This document shows, one piece after another, positions 1 to 9,145 of a stretch of DNA of 50,549 nt. This DNA is from a bacterium (lineage in GTDB: Bacteria > Electryoneota > RPQS01), in the NCBI GenBank assembly GCA_026394155.1, contig JAPKYT010000086.1, positions 1-50,549 of the forward strand, written 5' to 3'. Below the pieces are notes generated by a model, which was not told the origin of the DNA, made no database searches, and was given only the letters and a program-made list of their open reading frames with translations. The translations under genes were made by a program, and so were the position numbers. Numbering within the stretch: position 1 is the first letter of the stretch; each line of letters opens with the position of its first letter.

Positions 1-173
1 AACGCACTATGTCCGAAGGCTCTCGAATGGCTCGACATACATTAAGACAGTAGTGCGTCCACGGGGGGAAACTCGTTTGATTCCGGCCGGGTTGCGCGAT
101 CCTTCCGAAGACGTCAGGACAAGCCTTAACCCGGCTCGGCGGTCAAATCAGAAAGTGGAAACAGCAGGCCGGG
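1..173. repeat. Intergenic region with dispersed repeat C, copy 1
   Basis: No gene is seen here. Bases 1-70 closely match 11205-11275 and, in inverted orientation, 31907-31956. The shared landmarks are CGAAGGCTCTCGAAT, then CTCGACATACATTAAGACAG, then a G-run near 61-67. The rest of the gap shows no motif I can name. The G-run marks the junction to the G-tract palindrome family found elsewhere in the window. Confidence 0.75.
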
Positions 174-566
174 TCATTTCATCTTGAACTGTCCGAGCCT
201 TTTTCCCCAGCGCAGAACCACCGCCACGGCCGCAATGAAAAGGGTGGCGATCATGAGGCCCGCCGGTGTGATTGCAATCAGGTCTCCGTACACGAAGGCC
301 GACGCATAGTGCGCAATGAATCCGCCCGAGTAGCCCTCTCTTCCCGCCAGTTCTTGCAGGTAAACCTCAAGATCGGTGAGCGGACAAAGCCCGTGGGTTG
401 CCATGAAAACGACGGTGAGCAACGCGCCGCCCAGATGAGCGTTCCGCCACCTCCGTCCGAACGGCAGGAAGGCTCCGGCGAAAATCCACACGATCCAGAG
501 CGCGTGGATCACCACCGTCACCGTCGCGGCAAGAGTGTAGAACTGCGGACTCATCTCACACAGCAA
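174..566 (-). CDS. DUF2784 family membrane protein
   Basis: A 130-residue integral membrane protein of unknown function. The sequence matches the DUF2784 pattern: a first hydrophobic helix with HALWIVWIF, a second helix after RRWRNAHL, the signature GLCPLTDLEVYLQ, then GYSGGFIAHYAS and a last helix near residues 96-118. The family is usually about 120-130 residues, so this copy is full length. The start shown is TTG; an in-frame ATG lies at 554 and is equally possible, because no strong Shine-Dalgarno decides between them. It follows the PGPGW gene on the same strand, with a palindromic hairpin between them, so it may have its own transcript. The family has no established biochemical role. 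Confidence 0.85.
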   Translation of the reverse strand: MLCEMSPQFYTLAATVTVVIHALWIVWIFAGAFLPFGRRWRNAHLGGALLTVVFMATHGLCPLTDLEVYLQELAGREGYSGGFIAHYASAFVYGDLIAITPAGLMIATLFIAAVAVVLRWGKRLGQFKMK

Positions 567-598
567 GCTGTGTAACTACGAATGCGGACAGAAATGCG

Positions 599-622
599 AA
601 GGGCACGGCGCGCCGTGCCCTT
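599..622 (-). terminator. Palindromic hairpin after the PGPGW gene
   Basis: A perfect 12-bp inverted repeat (AAGGGCACGGCG and its complement, no spacer) lies four bases past the stop of the PGPGW gene. On the minus strand only a weak T-rich stretch (TTCGCATTT) follows, so it may be a weak terminator or a processing hairpin. Confidence 0.6.
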
Positions 623-626
623 GCGA

Positions 627-905
627 TTATTTTGCTTGTTCCTTGCGGTCTTTTTTGCCGCTCCAGTGGAAGAAAATCGAGCCCAATTTCTCGCCTTCTT
701 CCCTGAACTTTTTCAGGTAGCGGCGAGCCCACGCATACTCGGTGGCCAGAATCGCCAGACCGCCGGCGATGACCAAAAGACCCGGCCCGGGCAAGACCAG
801 CATAGCCGCTCCCAGAGCCAGCGCGCTGAAGCCGAGCAGGATGCGCATGGCGCGCCGCGCGCGCTCAAAGCGCGTGCGCGGTTTTCGGTAGCGAATAATC
901 GGCAA
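627..905 (-). CDS. PGPGW family small transmembrane protein
   Basis: A 92-residue inner-membrane protein of the PGPGW family (function unknown). The family signature is plain: LPGPGLLVIAGGLAILATEY followed by AWARR, at about residues 38-62. Two hydrophobic stretches (about 22-38 and 43-56) are separated by the PGPG turn, with a basic N-terminus and a charged C-terminal tail. The start is TTG at 905, supported by GGAGAG about 6 nt upstream. It lies 11 nt after the acyl-CoA dehydrogenase stop, so the two are probably co-transcribed, although no functional link is known. The minus-strand hairpin at 599-622 follows the stop. Confidence 0.85.
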   Translation of the reverse strand: MPIIRYRKPRTRFERARRAMRILLGFSALALGAAMLVLPGPGLLVIAGGLAILATEYAWARRYLKKFREEGEKLGSIFFHWSGKKDRKEQAK

Positions 906-916
906 TATTCTCTCCG

Positions 917-2059
917 CTAACCGTGCAGCAGGCTACGGGCGATCACCAGCCGCTGAATCTGGTTCGTGCCCTCGTAAATCTGCGTGATCTTGGCGTCGCG
1001 CATGTACTTTTCCACGGGATAGTCACGCATGTAGCCGTAGCCGCCGAAAATCTGCACCGCGTCGGTGGTGACTTTCATGGCCACGTCCGAGGCCAGAAGC
1101 TTGCTCATGGCCGACACCTGACCCATGCCCTTGCAGTCCGCGTCCACGTTGCGGGCGGCCTGATAAAGCAGCGCCCGCGCGGCCTCGATCTGCGTGGCCA
1201 TGTCCGCCAGCATGAATTGAATGGCCTGCAAACTGATGATGGGATGCCCGAACTGCACGCGCGTCTTGGCATAGTCCAGGGCCAGATCGAACGCGCCTTG
1301 CGCAATCCCGAGCGCCTGCGCCGCCACGCCCGGCCGCGATTTGTCGAGAGTCTTCATGGCCACCATGAAACCTTCGCCCTCGCGCCCCAACCGATTCTTC
1401 TCCGGCACGCGGCAGTCCTCGAAAATGATTTCGGAGGTGGACGAGGCGCGAATCCCCATCTTGTCCTCTTCCTTGCCGACCTTGAAACCGGGAAAACTCT
1501 TCTCCACGATGAAGGCCGAGGTGCCGCGCGTCCCGCGCTCCGGATCGCTGACGGCAATCACCGTAAAAACTTCGGCCACGCCGCCGTTGGTAATGAAAAC
1601 TTTGGTGCCATTCAGAAGGTACTCATCCCCCTTTTTCACGGCCCGGGTTTTCATGGAACCGGCGTCGCTGCCGGCCGAGGGTTCGGTGAGGCAGAAGGCC
1701 GCCAACTTCTTGCCCGCGGCCAAATCGGGCAGATACTTTTTCCTTTGTTCGTCCGTTCCCGAGATGATAATGGGGAACATGCCGAGAGCCGAGGCCGCCA
1801 CCGAAAGCGCGATGCCGCCGCAGGCCTTCGAGAGTTCCTCGGTGATGAGCGCCAGTTCCAGAACGCCCAGTCCCATGCCGCCGTACTCTTCGGGCACGAC
1901 CGAGCTGAAGAGGCCCGCCTCGGCAAAAACCTTCACCAAGTCCCACGGGAAGGTGCCCTCCCGGTCGTACTTGGCCGCCACCGGCCGCACCTTCTCATCG
2001 GCAATCTGCCGCACCAAATCGCGCAAGGCGATCTGGTCTTCCGTAAGGAAATAGTCCAT
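917..2059 (-). CDS. Acyl-CoA dehydrogenase (short/branched-chain type)
   Basis: A 380-residue FAD-dependent acyl-CoA dehydrogenase, catalysing alpha,beta-dehydrogenation of an acyl-CoA with electrons passed to ETF. The usual three-part fold is visible. The N-terminal helical domain holds EEYGGMGLG. The middle beta domain holds CLTEPSAGSDAGS and FITNGG. The C-terminal helical domain holds QFGHPI and QIFGGYGYMRDYPVEKYMRD. The signature IYEGTNQIQR near residues 362-371 carries the expected catalytic Glu. Length and motifs fit the butyryl/isovaleryl-CoA dehydrogenase group; chain-length preference cannot be read from sequence. A GGAC about 4-8 nt before the ATG supports this start. It is the first gene of a minus-strand unit with the PGPGW gene. 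Confidence 0.95.
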   Translation of the reverse strand: MDYFLTEDQIALRDLVRQIADEKVRPVAAKYDREGTFPWDLVKVFAEAGLFSSVVPEEYGGMGLGVLELALITEELSKACGGIALSVAASALGMFPIIISGTDEQRKKYLPDLAAGKKLAAFCLTEPSAGSDAGSMKTRAVKKGDEYLLNGTKVFITNGGVAEVFTVIAVSDPERGTRGTSAFIVEKSFPGFKVGKEEDKMGIRASSTSEIIFEDCRVPEKNRLGREGEGFMVAMKTLDKSRPGVAAQALGIAQGAFDLALDYAKTRVQFGHPIISLQAIQFMLADMATQIEAARALLYQAARNVDADCKGMGQVSAMSKLLASDVAMKVTTDAVQIFGGYGYMRDYPVEKYMRDAKITQIYEGTNQIQRLVIARSLLHG

Positions 2060-2717
2060 TTGCTGTCCTTTTAGGGGTGTTCTTGTCTTATCCTTGCGGG
2101 GAGAATGTAGGAATTGACGGGCGGAAAAGCAATAAGGGACATTATGGACTGCCTGCTCCGCTTTTCCTGATTATCCAGACAGATAGCCTCGCACAGAGGG
2201 CCTCTGGTCGAAAACAGGGGCCTATGTCATGGCCAAACCTTGCCATAGCAGTCTCCCCCCGTTCACGGGGGGACAAAAGGGGGGTTTCGGAAACGATGAA
2301 CGATGAATGATGAACGCGGAAGTAAGCCCGCCGAGGCACGCGTCCCCGCGTGCCCGGAATCTCTCCGCCATTGCCGGTCAGGAGACCGACAACGGCGACC
2401 GTTTCCGCCGAGCCGGGTCACGGACCCCGCCACGGCGAGGAGTTCTCTCCCCCCGTTCACGGGGGGACAAAAGGGGGGCATGGGAAGGATGAAACCCGAA
2501 TCCGCGCGATGCAAACACCGACAGGTGCGTCGAGACCGCAATCCCGCAACAACGCACCCGACCCACGTGGTCAACTAAGTACATTGTTCTATTGGAGTTT
2601 ATGAACAATTCAATCGGTGGGACTTTTGACTTAGCCCATGTGTTTTCCGGTCCAGTTTTTGTTACCGTAACCGACCATGAGGTTCAGGTAGCTGGGCCGA
2701 TTCAAGCCGAGAACCGT
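2060..2717. repeat. Repeat-rich intergenic region
   Basis: No convincing gene is seen in this stretch. It holds two G-tract palindromes of family A (2253-2284 and 2447-2478), a heptamer tail of GATGAAC type at 2291-2315, one copy of repeat D (2329-2362, GCCGAGGCACGCGTC...GTGCCCGGAATCT) and one split palindrome of family B (2368-2398). The order A, tail, D, B, A is a mosaic also seen in pieces near 5.3 kb, 31.9 kb, 37.9 kb and 43-44 kb. Bases 2592-2717 are open in frame with the protease gene but precede its signal peptide. Confidence 0.7.
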
Positions 2718-5249
2718 GTGAGATTCCCCCGCACGCAAATTCTATTGGTTCTGCTGTGCTGGCCGTTGGTCTTGTGGGCGCAGTCCAAGCCGGACTACGC
2801 GCCGGATGCCGTGCTCATCCGCTTCGACAAGAGCACGAATCTGGACGCGGCCAGGAAAACACTGAACGGCAGCGCATTCGAAGTCGAAGAAGCGCTCGTG
2901 CCGTCGCTGAACATCTTTCTTGTTCGCCTGCGGGATCAACTCCCCGTGTCGGAAGCCCTCAGCATGCTGAAAAAGTTTCCCGGAGTGCGTTGGGCGCAGG
3001 CCGATCACGATCTCAATCTGCGCTCAACCGTTCCTGATGACTATCAGTTTTCCACGCAGTGGGCGCTGGATCAGGCAAGCGGTGCTGACATAGACGCTAC
3101 CTCGGCTTGGGACATTTCCACCGGCGGCAACGACATCGTGGTCGCGGTGGTGGACAACGGCTGTCTGCTCACCCAACTCGATCTCGAACCGAATCTTTGG
3201 GTGAATGCGGGCGAGATTCCGGCCAACGGCTTGGACGACGACGGCAACGGCTATGTGGACGACGTGAACGGCTGGGACGCCTATGCCAACGACGGCGGCA
3301 TACCGCTTCCCGGTTCTCCTTTTCACGGCACGCACGTGGCGGGAATCATCGGTGCGCGCGGCAACAACGCGGCTCAGGTGAGCGGCGTGAACTGGCGCGT
3401 GAAACTGATGATCGTGGCCGGATCGGATACGCGCACCTCCATCGTCGCGCGCGCCTACAACTACGTTCTGACGCAGAAAAACCGCTGGCTGCAAGGCAAT
3501 GGGGTTTCCGGCGCGAATGTAGTGGCCACCAATTCCAGCTTCGGCAAGGACGGCGCCAACTGCGCCGCCGACAGCTTTCCCATCTGGAACGACCTTTACA
3601 ACGCCATGGGCGAAGCCGGCATTCTCTCCGTCTGTGCCACCGCCAACGTGGGCTGGGACGTGGACGTCGTGGGCGACGTCCCCACCGGCTGCGCCAGTCC
3701 CTACATCATCTCCGTGACCAACACCACCAGTCTCGACGCGCGCAACGCCAACGCCGCCTGGGGTGACACGACGATTGATCTGGGCGCGCCCGGCACGAAC
3801 ATTCGCAGCACCATCAATACCGGCACCGGACTCCTGACCGGAACTTCCATGGCCTCGCCGCACGTGGCGGGAGCGGTCGCGCTGATGCACGCGGCAGCCA
3901 GCAGTGACTTCTATCGCTACTATGTGGAGCAACCGGGCTTGGCGGCATTGGCTCTGAAGCGGATGATCCTCGATCAGGTGGATCAACTGCCGGGTTTCGA
4001 TACGCTGACCGTGTCCGGCGGCCGGCTGAATCTCTTCGGGGCGGTTCAGGCCGCGCGGGATTTCGTGGCTCCCGCTCCTGTCAGTCCGTTTCTCTCGTTT
4101 GCCGGTTCGACGGTGGAGGATGCGGGTTCGGGCGACGGCGATGGAATGTTCGAGCCGGGCGAGACCGTGCGGCTCAACATCACGGTGGCCAACTACGGAT
4201 CTGACGCCGTGAACGTAAGCGGCAGTCTTTTCACCGGTGATGCTTACGTCACCGTCAGCGACAACTACGGATCGTGGGGCGACATCCCGGCCGGTGGGCA
4301 GGCAGAGAACGGGGTGGACCGCTTTGAGGTGACCGCCGCCGCGGGCGCGCCTTTTGGTCACACCGTTTCTTTCACACTGATCTGTGCTGCGGAGGGGCCC
4401 GACACCAGCGTGCTTCACTTCAGCCTGCTGTTGGGCGAGAGCGTACTCTACTGGTCCGACAGCGTGGAGGCGGGCGAGAACGGCTGGACTCATGCGGCGG
4501 TGCTGCCGGGGTTTTTCGATCAGTGGCACATCTCCACCGAAACCTTCGCCTCGGCGGGACACGCCTGGGAATGCGGCGATACCGATGTCGGCACCTACGC
4601 GAACCGGCTCGATGCCGGTCTCGTCAGCCCGGCGCTGACCATCACGCCTTATTCGCATCTGTATTTCTCGCACTGGCTCGATTCCGAGACCAGCGGCGCG
4701 GATTCCGCCTATGACGGCGCCGCCGTGGAGATTTCCGTGGCCGACGGCCCGTTTCTGGAATTGACTCCGGTGGACGAGTACGGCCGGCATTTCAAGTACG
4801 TGCGCGGGACTGCTTCTTACACAGGTCCCCTGCCCGGCCGTGCTTGTTTCGCCGGGAGCAACACGTGGCTGCGCCGCAGCTTCGACCTCGCGGCCTATGC
4901 CGGTCAGTCGGTGCGCATCCGCTTCCGCTTCGGCAGCGACAGTGTGACCACCCGCGAGGGCTGGTACATTGACGATGTCGAACTTCGTGGAGAGCCTCCG
5001 CAGCGCCGCGCGGTTCCCGCAGTGGACGATCTGGTCATTGAACTGCAAGGCGAAGAAGACATCCGGCTGGGGTGGTCGCGTCCGGAATCGGGCATAGACT
5101 ACTACGTGGTTTACCGCAACACCGATCCGCTCTTCGTGCCGACTGTCGGCGATTCCATCGGCTGGACTGCGGACACGATTTATGTGGACAGCGGCGCGGT
5201 TCTCCATGCGCCACGCTCGTTCTACTGCGTGAAAGCCGTCGCCCATTAG
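2718..5249 (+). CDS. Secreted subtilisin-like serine protease (S8)
   Basis: An exported endopeptidase of 843 residues from the GTG at 2718. That start puts a clean signal peptide first (RFPRTQILLVLLCWPLVLWAQ). Longer in-frame starts exist at 2592 (TTG) and 2601 (ATG) but would bury the signal behind about 40 residues. An inhibitor-like propeptide follows (residues about 25-105). The catalytic triad is complete: Asp about 146 in VAVVDNG, His about 203 in HGTHVAG, Ser about 377 in GTSMASPH. After the catalytic domain come a CARDB-like beta domain (GDGMFEPGETVRLNITVANYG), a jelly-roll region like those of immune-inhibitor-A-type proteases, and a final FnIII-like segment. Unlike other secreted proteins here it has no C-terminal sorting domain. 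It is followed by an intrinsic terminator and converges with the C10 peptidase gene. Confidence 0.92.
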   Translation: MRFPRTQILLVLLCWPLVLWAQSKPDYAPDAVLIRFDKSTNLDAARKTLNGSAFEVEEALVPSLNIFLVRLRDQLPVSEALSMLKKFPGVRWAQADHDLNLRSTVPDDYQFSTQWALDQASGADIDATSAWDISTGGNDIVVAVVDNGCLLTQLDLEPNLWVNAGEIPANGLDDDGNGYVDDVNGWDAYANDGGIPLPGSPFHGTHVAGIIGARGNNAAQVSGVNWRVKLMIVAGSDTRTSIVARAYNYVLTQKNRWLQGNGVSGANVVATNSSFGKDGANCAADSFPIWNDLYNAMGEAGILSVCATANVGWDVDVVGDVPTGCASPYIISVTNTTSLDARNANAAWGDTTIDLGAPGTNIRSTINTGTGLLTGTSMASPHVAGAVALMHAAASSDFYRYYVEQPGLAALALKRMILDQVDQLPGFDTLTVSGGRLNLFGAVQAARDFVAPAPVSPFLSFAGSTVEDAGSGDGDGMFEPGETVRLNITVANYGSDAVNVSGSLFTGDAYVTVSDNYGSWGDIPAGGQAENGVDRFEVTAAAGAPFGHTVSFTLICAAEGPDTSVLHFSLLLGESVLYWSDSVEAGENGWTHAAVLPGFFDQWHISTETFASAGHAWECGDTDVGTYANRLDAGLVSPALTITPYSHLYFSHWLDSETSGADSAYDGAAVEISVADGPFLELTPVDEYGRHFKYVRGTASYTGPLPGRACFAGSNTWLRRSFDLAAYAGQSVRIRFRFGSDSVTTREGWYIDDVELRGEPPQRRAVPAVDDLVIELQGEEDIRLGWSRPESGIDYYVVYRNTDPLFVPTVGDSIGWTADTIYVDSGAVLHAPRSFYCVKAVAH

Positions 5250-5311
5250 ACAGCATGTTGCGCCGTTGTCGGTCTCCCGACCGGCAATGGCGCTATGGCG
5301 GGCATCAAAGA

Positions 5312-5345
5312 AAGACCCGGCCGCATTCGGCCGGGTCTTCTCTGT
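5312..5345 (+). terminator. Intrinsic terminator of the subtilisin gene
   Basis: A perfect 12-bp stem (AAGACCCGGCCG, loop CATT, complement) is followed by CTCTGTTTT on the plus strand. It lies 62 nt past the stop of the S8 protease gene. Confidence 0.85.
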
Positions 5346-5348
5346 TTT

Positions 5349-5407
5349 CCCTCCGTTCACGGGGGGACAAAAGGGGGGTCTCGGACACGATGAACGATGA
5401 ACGATGA
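5349..5407. repeat. G-tract palindrome (family A) with heptamer tail
   Basis: The pattern CTCCGTTCACGGGGGGACAA-AAGGGGGG is followed by repeated GATGAAC units. The same composite occurs at 2253-2315 and 42964-43105. Confidence 0.75.
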
Positions 5408-5595
5408 AGCCCGAGCCCGCCGCGCCGGGACTAGCCAACACCCTCCGCGGTGTTGGTCGCAACCCGGCCGGAATCGGTTCTTGTCCGTCATTCTGGGCAG
5501 CGTGCGCTCTTCGGGCTTGCTTGCGTGCGTCCAAAATCTCTCGGAAACCGCCGGTCGGGTCACGGGCCCCGACACGGCGACAGGATGTCCTCCCA

Positions 5596-8544
5596 TCACT
5601 CGCTGGCGGCGCGGACGTGATAGAACCGTCGTGTGGCGGCGGTGTCCACGGTGGTGACGGTGAAGAAGGTGTCGGTGGTGGTCTGCAACAGACTGAACGG
5701 CCCGCTGGGGGTTGTGGCCAGATACACGTTGTAAGCCGGCGCCCACAAATTGGGCCAGTGCAGCCGGACTTCCCCTTCTGTGCGCTGGATGACGACTTGC
5801 GGCGCAGCCAGCGCAAAACCTTGGGCACGAATGAGGCGGTTGCCGGGATAGGTGTTTTCGCTGGCGAGAGTGTCGTCCTCGCTGTACCACTGTGTCTCAC
5901 AGACGTCGTAGTAGAACGAGCGATGAGCGTTAGGTGTGCCGGTGTCGCGGCCAAAGGCCTCATAGGCGGGAGGCAGATCATTGGCCACCGCTACGTAGAA
6001 CTGACGATGGTGAACAAGCCACGGGCCGCCGGCGTCATCGCTGAAGAAGGCGTCATCGCTGAAGAAGGCGCGCGCCCAGTTGGTTCCTGTGGGCAAGCCG
6101 CCGATGACGTTGCCCACCGAGCCGGTGAGCACACTCTTCAACAGCGTGCCGGGTAGATCACCGGGCCCGTCAGCGGCAAAGACGGAAACCTTCACCGGGG
6201 AATGGGCCGTGTCGGGCCAGATGCGGGAGACGGCGAAGCGCGCGCCGCAAAGCACGAACGGCGTGTCCACCGGGCCGAACTGCACCGCCCAAGCCGAAGC
6301 CGCGCCGGCGTCGCCTTCGGACCAGTTGAACCATTCCGCGCTGCCGTCATCATAAGCCATCTCGTGGGCGCAGACTTCGGCCACGTCCAGCGTGTAGAAC
6401 ACCGCCGGAGCCCCAGCCGGAACGGTGGCGCTGAGGCCGCCGCCGTCACGGGCGGCAAGGTAGTATTGATATGATCCGGTTCCCATCCCGGCCAGCGAGG
6501 CCGCGTACTCGTTGGGATTGCCGGTGGGCGACAGCGACAGAGAATCGAAGTCCGTTGCGCCCGCCAAGCGGTAATACATCTTCACCGAAACGACCGAACG
6601 GTAGGCATCGTCGGTGGCGCTGGCGGTGACGGTTCCCGTGCCCACGGCGAAGTCCCCCAAGGGATCATGGCTCAGAACCGGCGGCAGGTTGGGATCGAAA
6701 ATGGTGAAGTTGGCGTCGGACAGGTCGGTCACGGTCGGAAAGCTGACACTGCTGATGCGCACGCGCGCGACGGCGGTGAGTGTGGCCGGGCCGGTGACGC
6801 TCCAGCTCCAGGAGCCGGTATTGGGGGCCCCGGAGGTCAGCGTTTCCCAGCTCCCGCCCGGATAATAGCGGTCGAGCTCAATTTTCAGGTTGCCGGTGAG
6901 CCACAGGGAGTTCCAGGTAATCTGCCGTGTCGTGCCCACGATCAGCGTGTCGCCGCCGTTGGGAGAGACCACGGTCAGGCTGCGTTGGGCAATGGCGAAG
7001 TTGGCGTCGGAACTGTCGCCCAGAAACGAATGCAGCGCGCCGCGAACGCGCACCCGCGCGCTGCTGGCAAGCGGCGTGTTCACCGTCCACGGATGGGCGC
7101 CGTCATTGGCGGTGCCGGTGGTGATGGACTCCCAGCCGCCGGAAGGATAGGTGCGGTTGAGTTCGATGGACACGTTCTCCGAGAAGTTGGCTGTGTTCCA
7201 GCGGATCGTGTCCACGTCACCCACCAGGCGGGTCTCGCCACCGTTCGGCAACGTCACTATCCAATTGGCTGCCGGCTTGATCCCCCTGACGGCGAATTCA
7301 TTCAGATAACTGCATCCGGTCCACGGACAGTTGAGGGCATCCACCGTGTACCAACTGTTTGAAGAGCCGTTCCAGCCATAGTTCATGTGCACCTCGTCAC
7401 CGCTCGAAATCCGCCAGCCGTCGCAGACAATCGCATGGGCGGCTGACGTGCCGGCAATGTAGTACCACATCGGACGGTAAGCGTTGAGTTCGGCCTGCAG
7501 CATGGCAAACCACAACGGCTCGGTGCCGTAATTGTCCCGGTGCTGCTCATTCATGCCCGAGGCATAGAGGAAATGGCTCTGGAACTCCGAGTATTGCAGC
7601 CAGGCGCCCGAACCGCAGTGTCCGTAGTCCATGTTGTCGGAAACGCCGACCTCGTAGCACAGTTCCGCCACCGCATCCTTTTGAGCCGCGGTCTCGCCGC
7701 CGGTGTAGTGAATCAGAATATTGGCCCAGTCGTAGCTGTCGCTATAGGTTGCGCTCAGCACTTGGCTGGATGTCGTGCCGCCACAGGACTGATCGCCGTT
7801 CCACGTGTACGAATGAGTCCCCGAACCGTTCACCGGATAGCGCCAATAGGCGATGATCTGAGCGTGTGCGATGGCCGTGCATCCCGCGTAGCAAATGCCG
7901 CCGTCGCCCGTGGGGCAGAAGTTGTTGTAGGGTGTGCCCTGATCCCAAACCGCGGTGAGCAGGGGATTGATCTCATCTATCGTATAGCGGCCGCCGCGCC
8001 CTTCCGGGACCCGGTTGCGATTCTCGGTCTCCAACTCCCGCACAAACGTCTGATAGGCAGCGGTGTAGCTTTCCCACAGACGGCGGTTGCGTTCGATCTC
8101 GGTCTGCAACGGCGCCCATTCCGCGGGAGGCGGGCTCATGCTCAAGTAGGTGCGAACCAAATCCTCTTTATAGCTCAGCACCTCTTTCAACAAACCGGCC
8201 CACCCCTCGTCCTCAGCGATATTCAGGTCTGAAGTGGTGGAGTAGGCGGTAATAGGCGGCAGTTCCCGGCAGGTCGGTATCGCCAGGTAGCCGCCGCCCT
8301 TGGCCGCAAAGCAGTAGCCGACGGACTCGCCCTTGTAGATCAGATATTGGGCGTCGGCAGACTTGAAATCGCTGGCATCGTTCCATCCCCATTTCATTTC
8401 CTGACCCAGATGCAGCCAGTTGTTGGCCACGGCGGCGGCTTCGTCGGGTCTCACCGGCACGACTTGCGCCGAACTGGAGGCTGCCATCACGACTGAACTC
8501 AAGAGAACGCTGAGCCGGAAAACAAAGAATCTGCAACGGGTCAT
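5596..8544 (-). CDS. Secreted C10 (streptopain-like) cysteine peptidase with Ig-like domains
   Basis: An exported cysteine peptidase of 982 residues. The ATG at 8544 is preferred because AGGAGA lies upstream and a signal peptide (RFFVFRLSVLLSSVVMAASS) begins at once; the frame stays open to 8583. The N-terminal part (about 25-190) resembles a Spi-like propeptide. The peptidase domain shows WDQGTPYNNFCP, then the nucleophile Cys about 222 in CYAGCTAIAHAQI, His about 370 in SAAHAIVCDGW, and NYGWNG. Two KNH-type Ig domains follow (PNGGETRLVGD... and PNGGDTLIVGT...), the same module as the repeats of the giant protein at 21.7-31.6 kb. The remaining C-terminal region is beta-rich and lacks a PNPFN sorting domain. 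An 18-bp in-frame tandem duplication sits at 6032-6067. Confidence 0.92.
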   Translation of the reverse strand: MTRCRFFVFRLSVLLSSVVMAASSSAQVVPVRPDEAAAVANNWLHLGQEMKWGWNDASDFKSADAQYLIYKGESVGYCFAAKGGGYLAIPTCRELPPITAYSTTSDLNIAEDEGWAGLLKEVLSYKEDLVRTYLSMSPPPAEWAPLQTEIERNRRLWESYTAAYQTFVRELETENRNRVPEGRGGRYTIDEINPLLTAVWDQGTPYNNFCPTGDGGICYAGCTAIAHAQIIAYWRYPVNGSGTHSYTWNGDQSCGGTTSSQVLSATYSDSYDWANILIHYTGGETAAQKDAVAELCYEVGVSDNMDYGHCGSGAWLQYSEFQSHFLYASGMNEQHRDNYGTEPLWFAMLQAELNAYRPMWYYIAGTSAAHAIVCDGWRISSGDEVHMNYGWNGSSNSWYTVDALNCPWTGCSYLNEFAVRGIKPAANWIVTLPNGGETRLVGDVDTIRWNTANFSENVSIELNRTYPSGGWESITTGTANDGAHPWTVNTPLASSARVRVRGALHSFLGDSSDANFAIAQRSLTVVSPNGGDTLIVGTTRQITWNSLWLTGNLKIELDRYYPGGSWETLTSGAPNTGSWSWSVTGPATLTAVARVRISSVSFPTVTDLSDANFTIFDPNLPPVLSHDPLGDFAVGTGTVTASATDDAYRSVVSVKMYYRLAGATDFDSLSLSPTGNPNEYAASLAGMGTGSYQYYLAARDGGGLSATVPAGAPAVFYTLDVAEVCAHEMAYDDGSAEWFNWSEGDAGAASAWAVQFGPVDTPFVLCGARFAVSRIWPDTAHSPVKVSVFAADGPGDLPGTLLKSVLTGSVGNVIGGLPTGTNWARAFFSDDAFFSDDAGGPWLVHHRQFYVAVANDLPPAYEAFGRDTGTPNAHRSFYYDVCETQWYSEDDTLASENTYPGNRLIRAQGFALAAPQVVIQRTEGEVRLHWPNLWAPAYNVYLATTPSGPFSLLQTTTDTFFTVTTVDTAATRRFYHVRAASE

Positions 8545-8615
8545 CCTAATTTTTCTCCTGCGTCTTTCGCCGCATGTTTGCAAGGTTCATACACGCTGGC
8601 CGGATGGTGCCGCCC

Positions 8616-8644
8616 AATATACACTACGCCACTTGCGAAAGCAA
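8616..8644 (-). promoter_or_regulatory. Candidate sigma-70 promoter of the C10 peptidase gene
   Basis: On the minus strand, TTGCTT and TATATT are separated by 17 nt, giving a predicted start about 65 nt before the ATG at 8544. The -35 is only a partial match. Confidence 0.5.
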
Positions 8645-8863
8645 CCGGCCAAGCCCTCGACCGCAAAAGAGTTCACAGTTCCGGCGGACAAATGCGGTCA
8701 GTCTGCGGGCCCGGGTGAAAGCGGCTGTTTCTCGGCCATCGGGAAGCCCTTTTCAACGACGGGCTTAAAGGCACCGAAACTGCTCGCAAGTGCCTGCAAA
8801 CCAGACCGCGTAGCGGCCATTTGCGGCTGCCGTCCTGTGTGAGCCTGCCATAGAAAGGGCGAG

Positions 8864-8877
8864 GGCACGGGTCTTGC
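8864..8877 (+). promoter_or_regulatory. Sigma-54 (-24/-12) promoter of the HTH-CheW-HDOD-REC operon
   Basis: GGCACG-GGTC-TTGC matches every fixed base of the RpoN consensus GGCACG-N4-TTGC with correct GG-N10-GC spacing. Transcription would start near 8889, about 38 nt before the TTG of the first gene. The 8545-8926 gap otherwise holds only the divergent C10 promoter and no recognised gene. Confidence 0.8.
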
Positions 8878-8926
8878 AGTCTGGCATAGGAAACGATTCC
8901 CATCAGGGCCACAGGGAGGTTAAGCT

Positions 8927-9133
8927 TTGGAACAACAACGAATGGATCCGGAGCGCATCCGGACCTTGCGCCAACGACTGCAATTGACCCAGGAAGACTT
9001 TGCCCACTTAATCGGGGTCACCTTTTCTACCGTAAATCGTTGGGAAAACGGCAAGTCCACTCCGAATCGCATCGCCCACCGGCTGCTTGCGGGCCTCGAG
9101 AGAAAGCAAAGGGGCCAGGTCCAACAGCTTTAG
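8927..9133 (+). CDS. Small XRE-family helix-turn-helix protein
   Basis: A 68-residue protein that is essentially one XRE/Cro-type DNA-binding domain: IRTLRQRLQLTQEDFAHLIGV, then TFSTVNRWENGKSTP, then a final helix IAHRLLAGLE. The TTG start is chosen because AGGGAGG at 8913-8919 is spaced 7 nt from it; an ATG at 8942 is the alternative. It is the first gene of a four-gene plus-strand operon and is separated from cheW by 12 nt. As a bare HTH with no sensor domain it may autoregulate the operon or use a partner protein. The target is unknown. Confidence 0.88.
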   Translation: MEQQRMDPERIRTLRQRLQLTQEDFAHLIGVTFSTVNRWENGKSTPNRIAHRLLAGLERKQRGQVQQL

Positions 9134-9145
9134 CGAGGTTTTTGT

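Larger units (their letters stand above)
5250..5595. repeat. Intergenic gap between convergent protease genes
   Basis: No gene is seen. It contains an inverted copy of split palindrome B (5261-5292), the terminator of the subtilisin gene (5312-5345), a G-tract palindrome with heptamer tail (5349-5407), and a segment near 5540-5590 (CCGGTCGGGTCACGGGCCCCG) that resembles 2405-2440. Confidence 0.7.

Noticed and set aside
3024-5981. A 985-codon open frame on the minus strand
   Set aside because: It lies antisense to the subtilisin gene, has low-complexity Arg/Ala/Gly-rich translation and no domain. It is a G+C-driven shadow.
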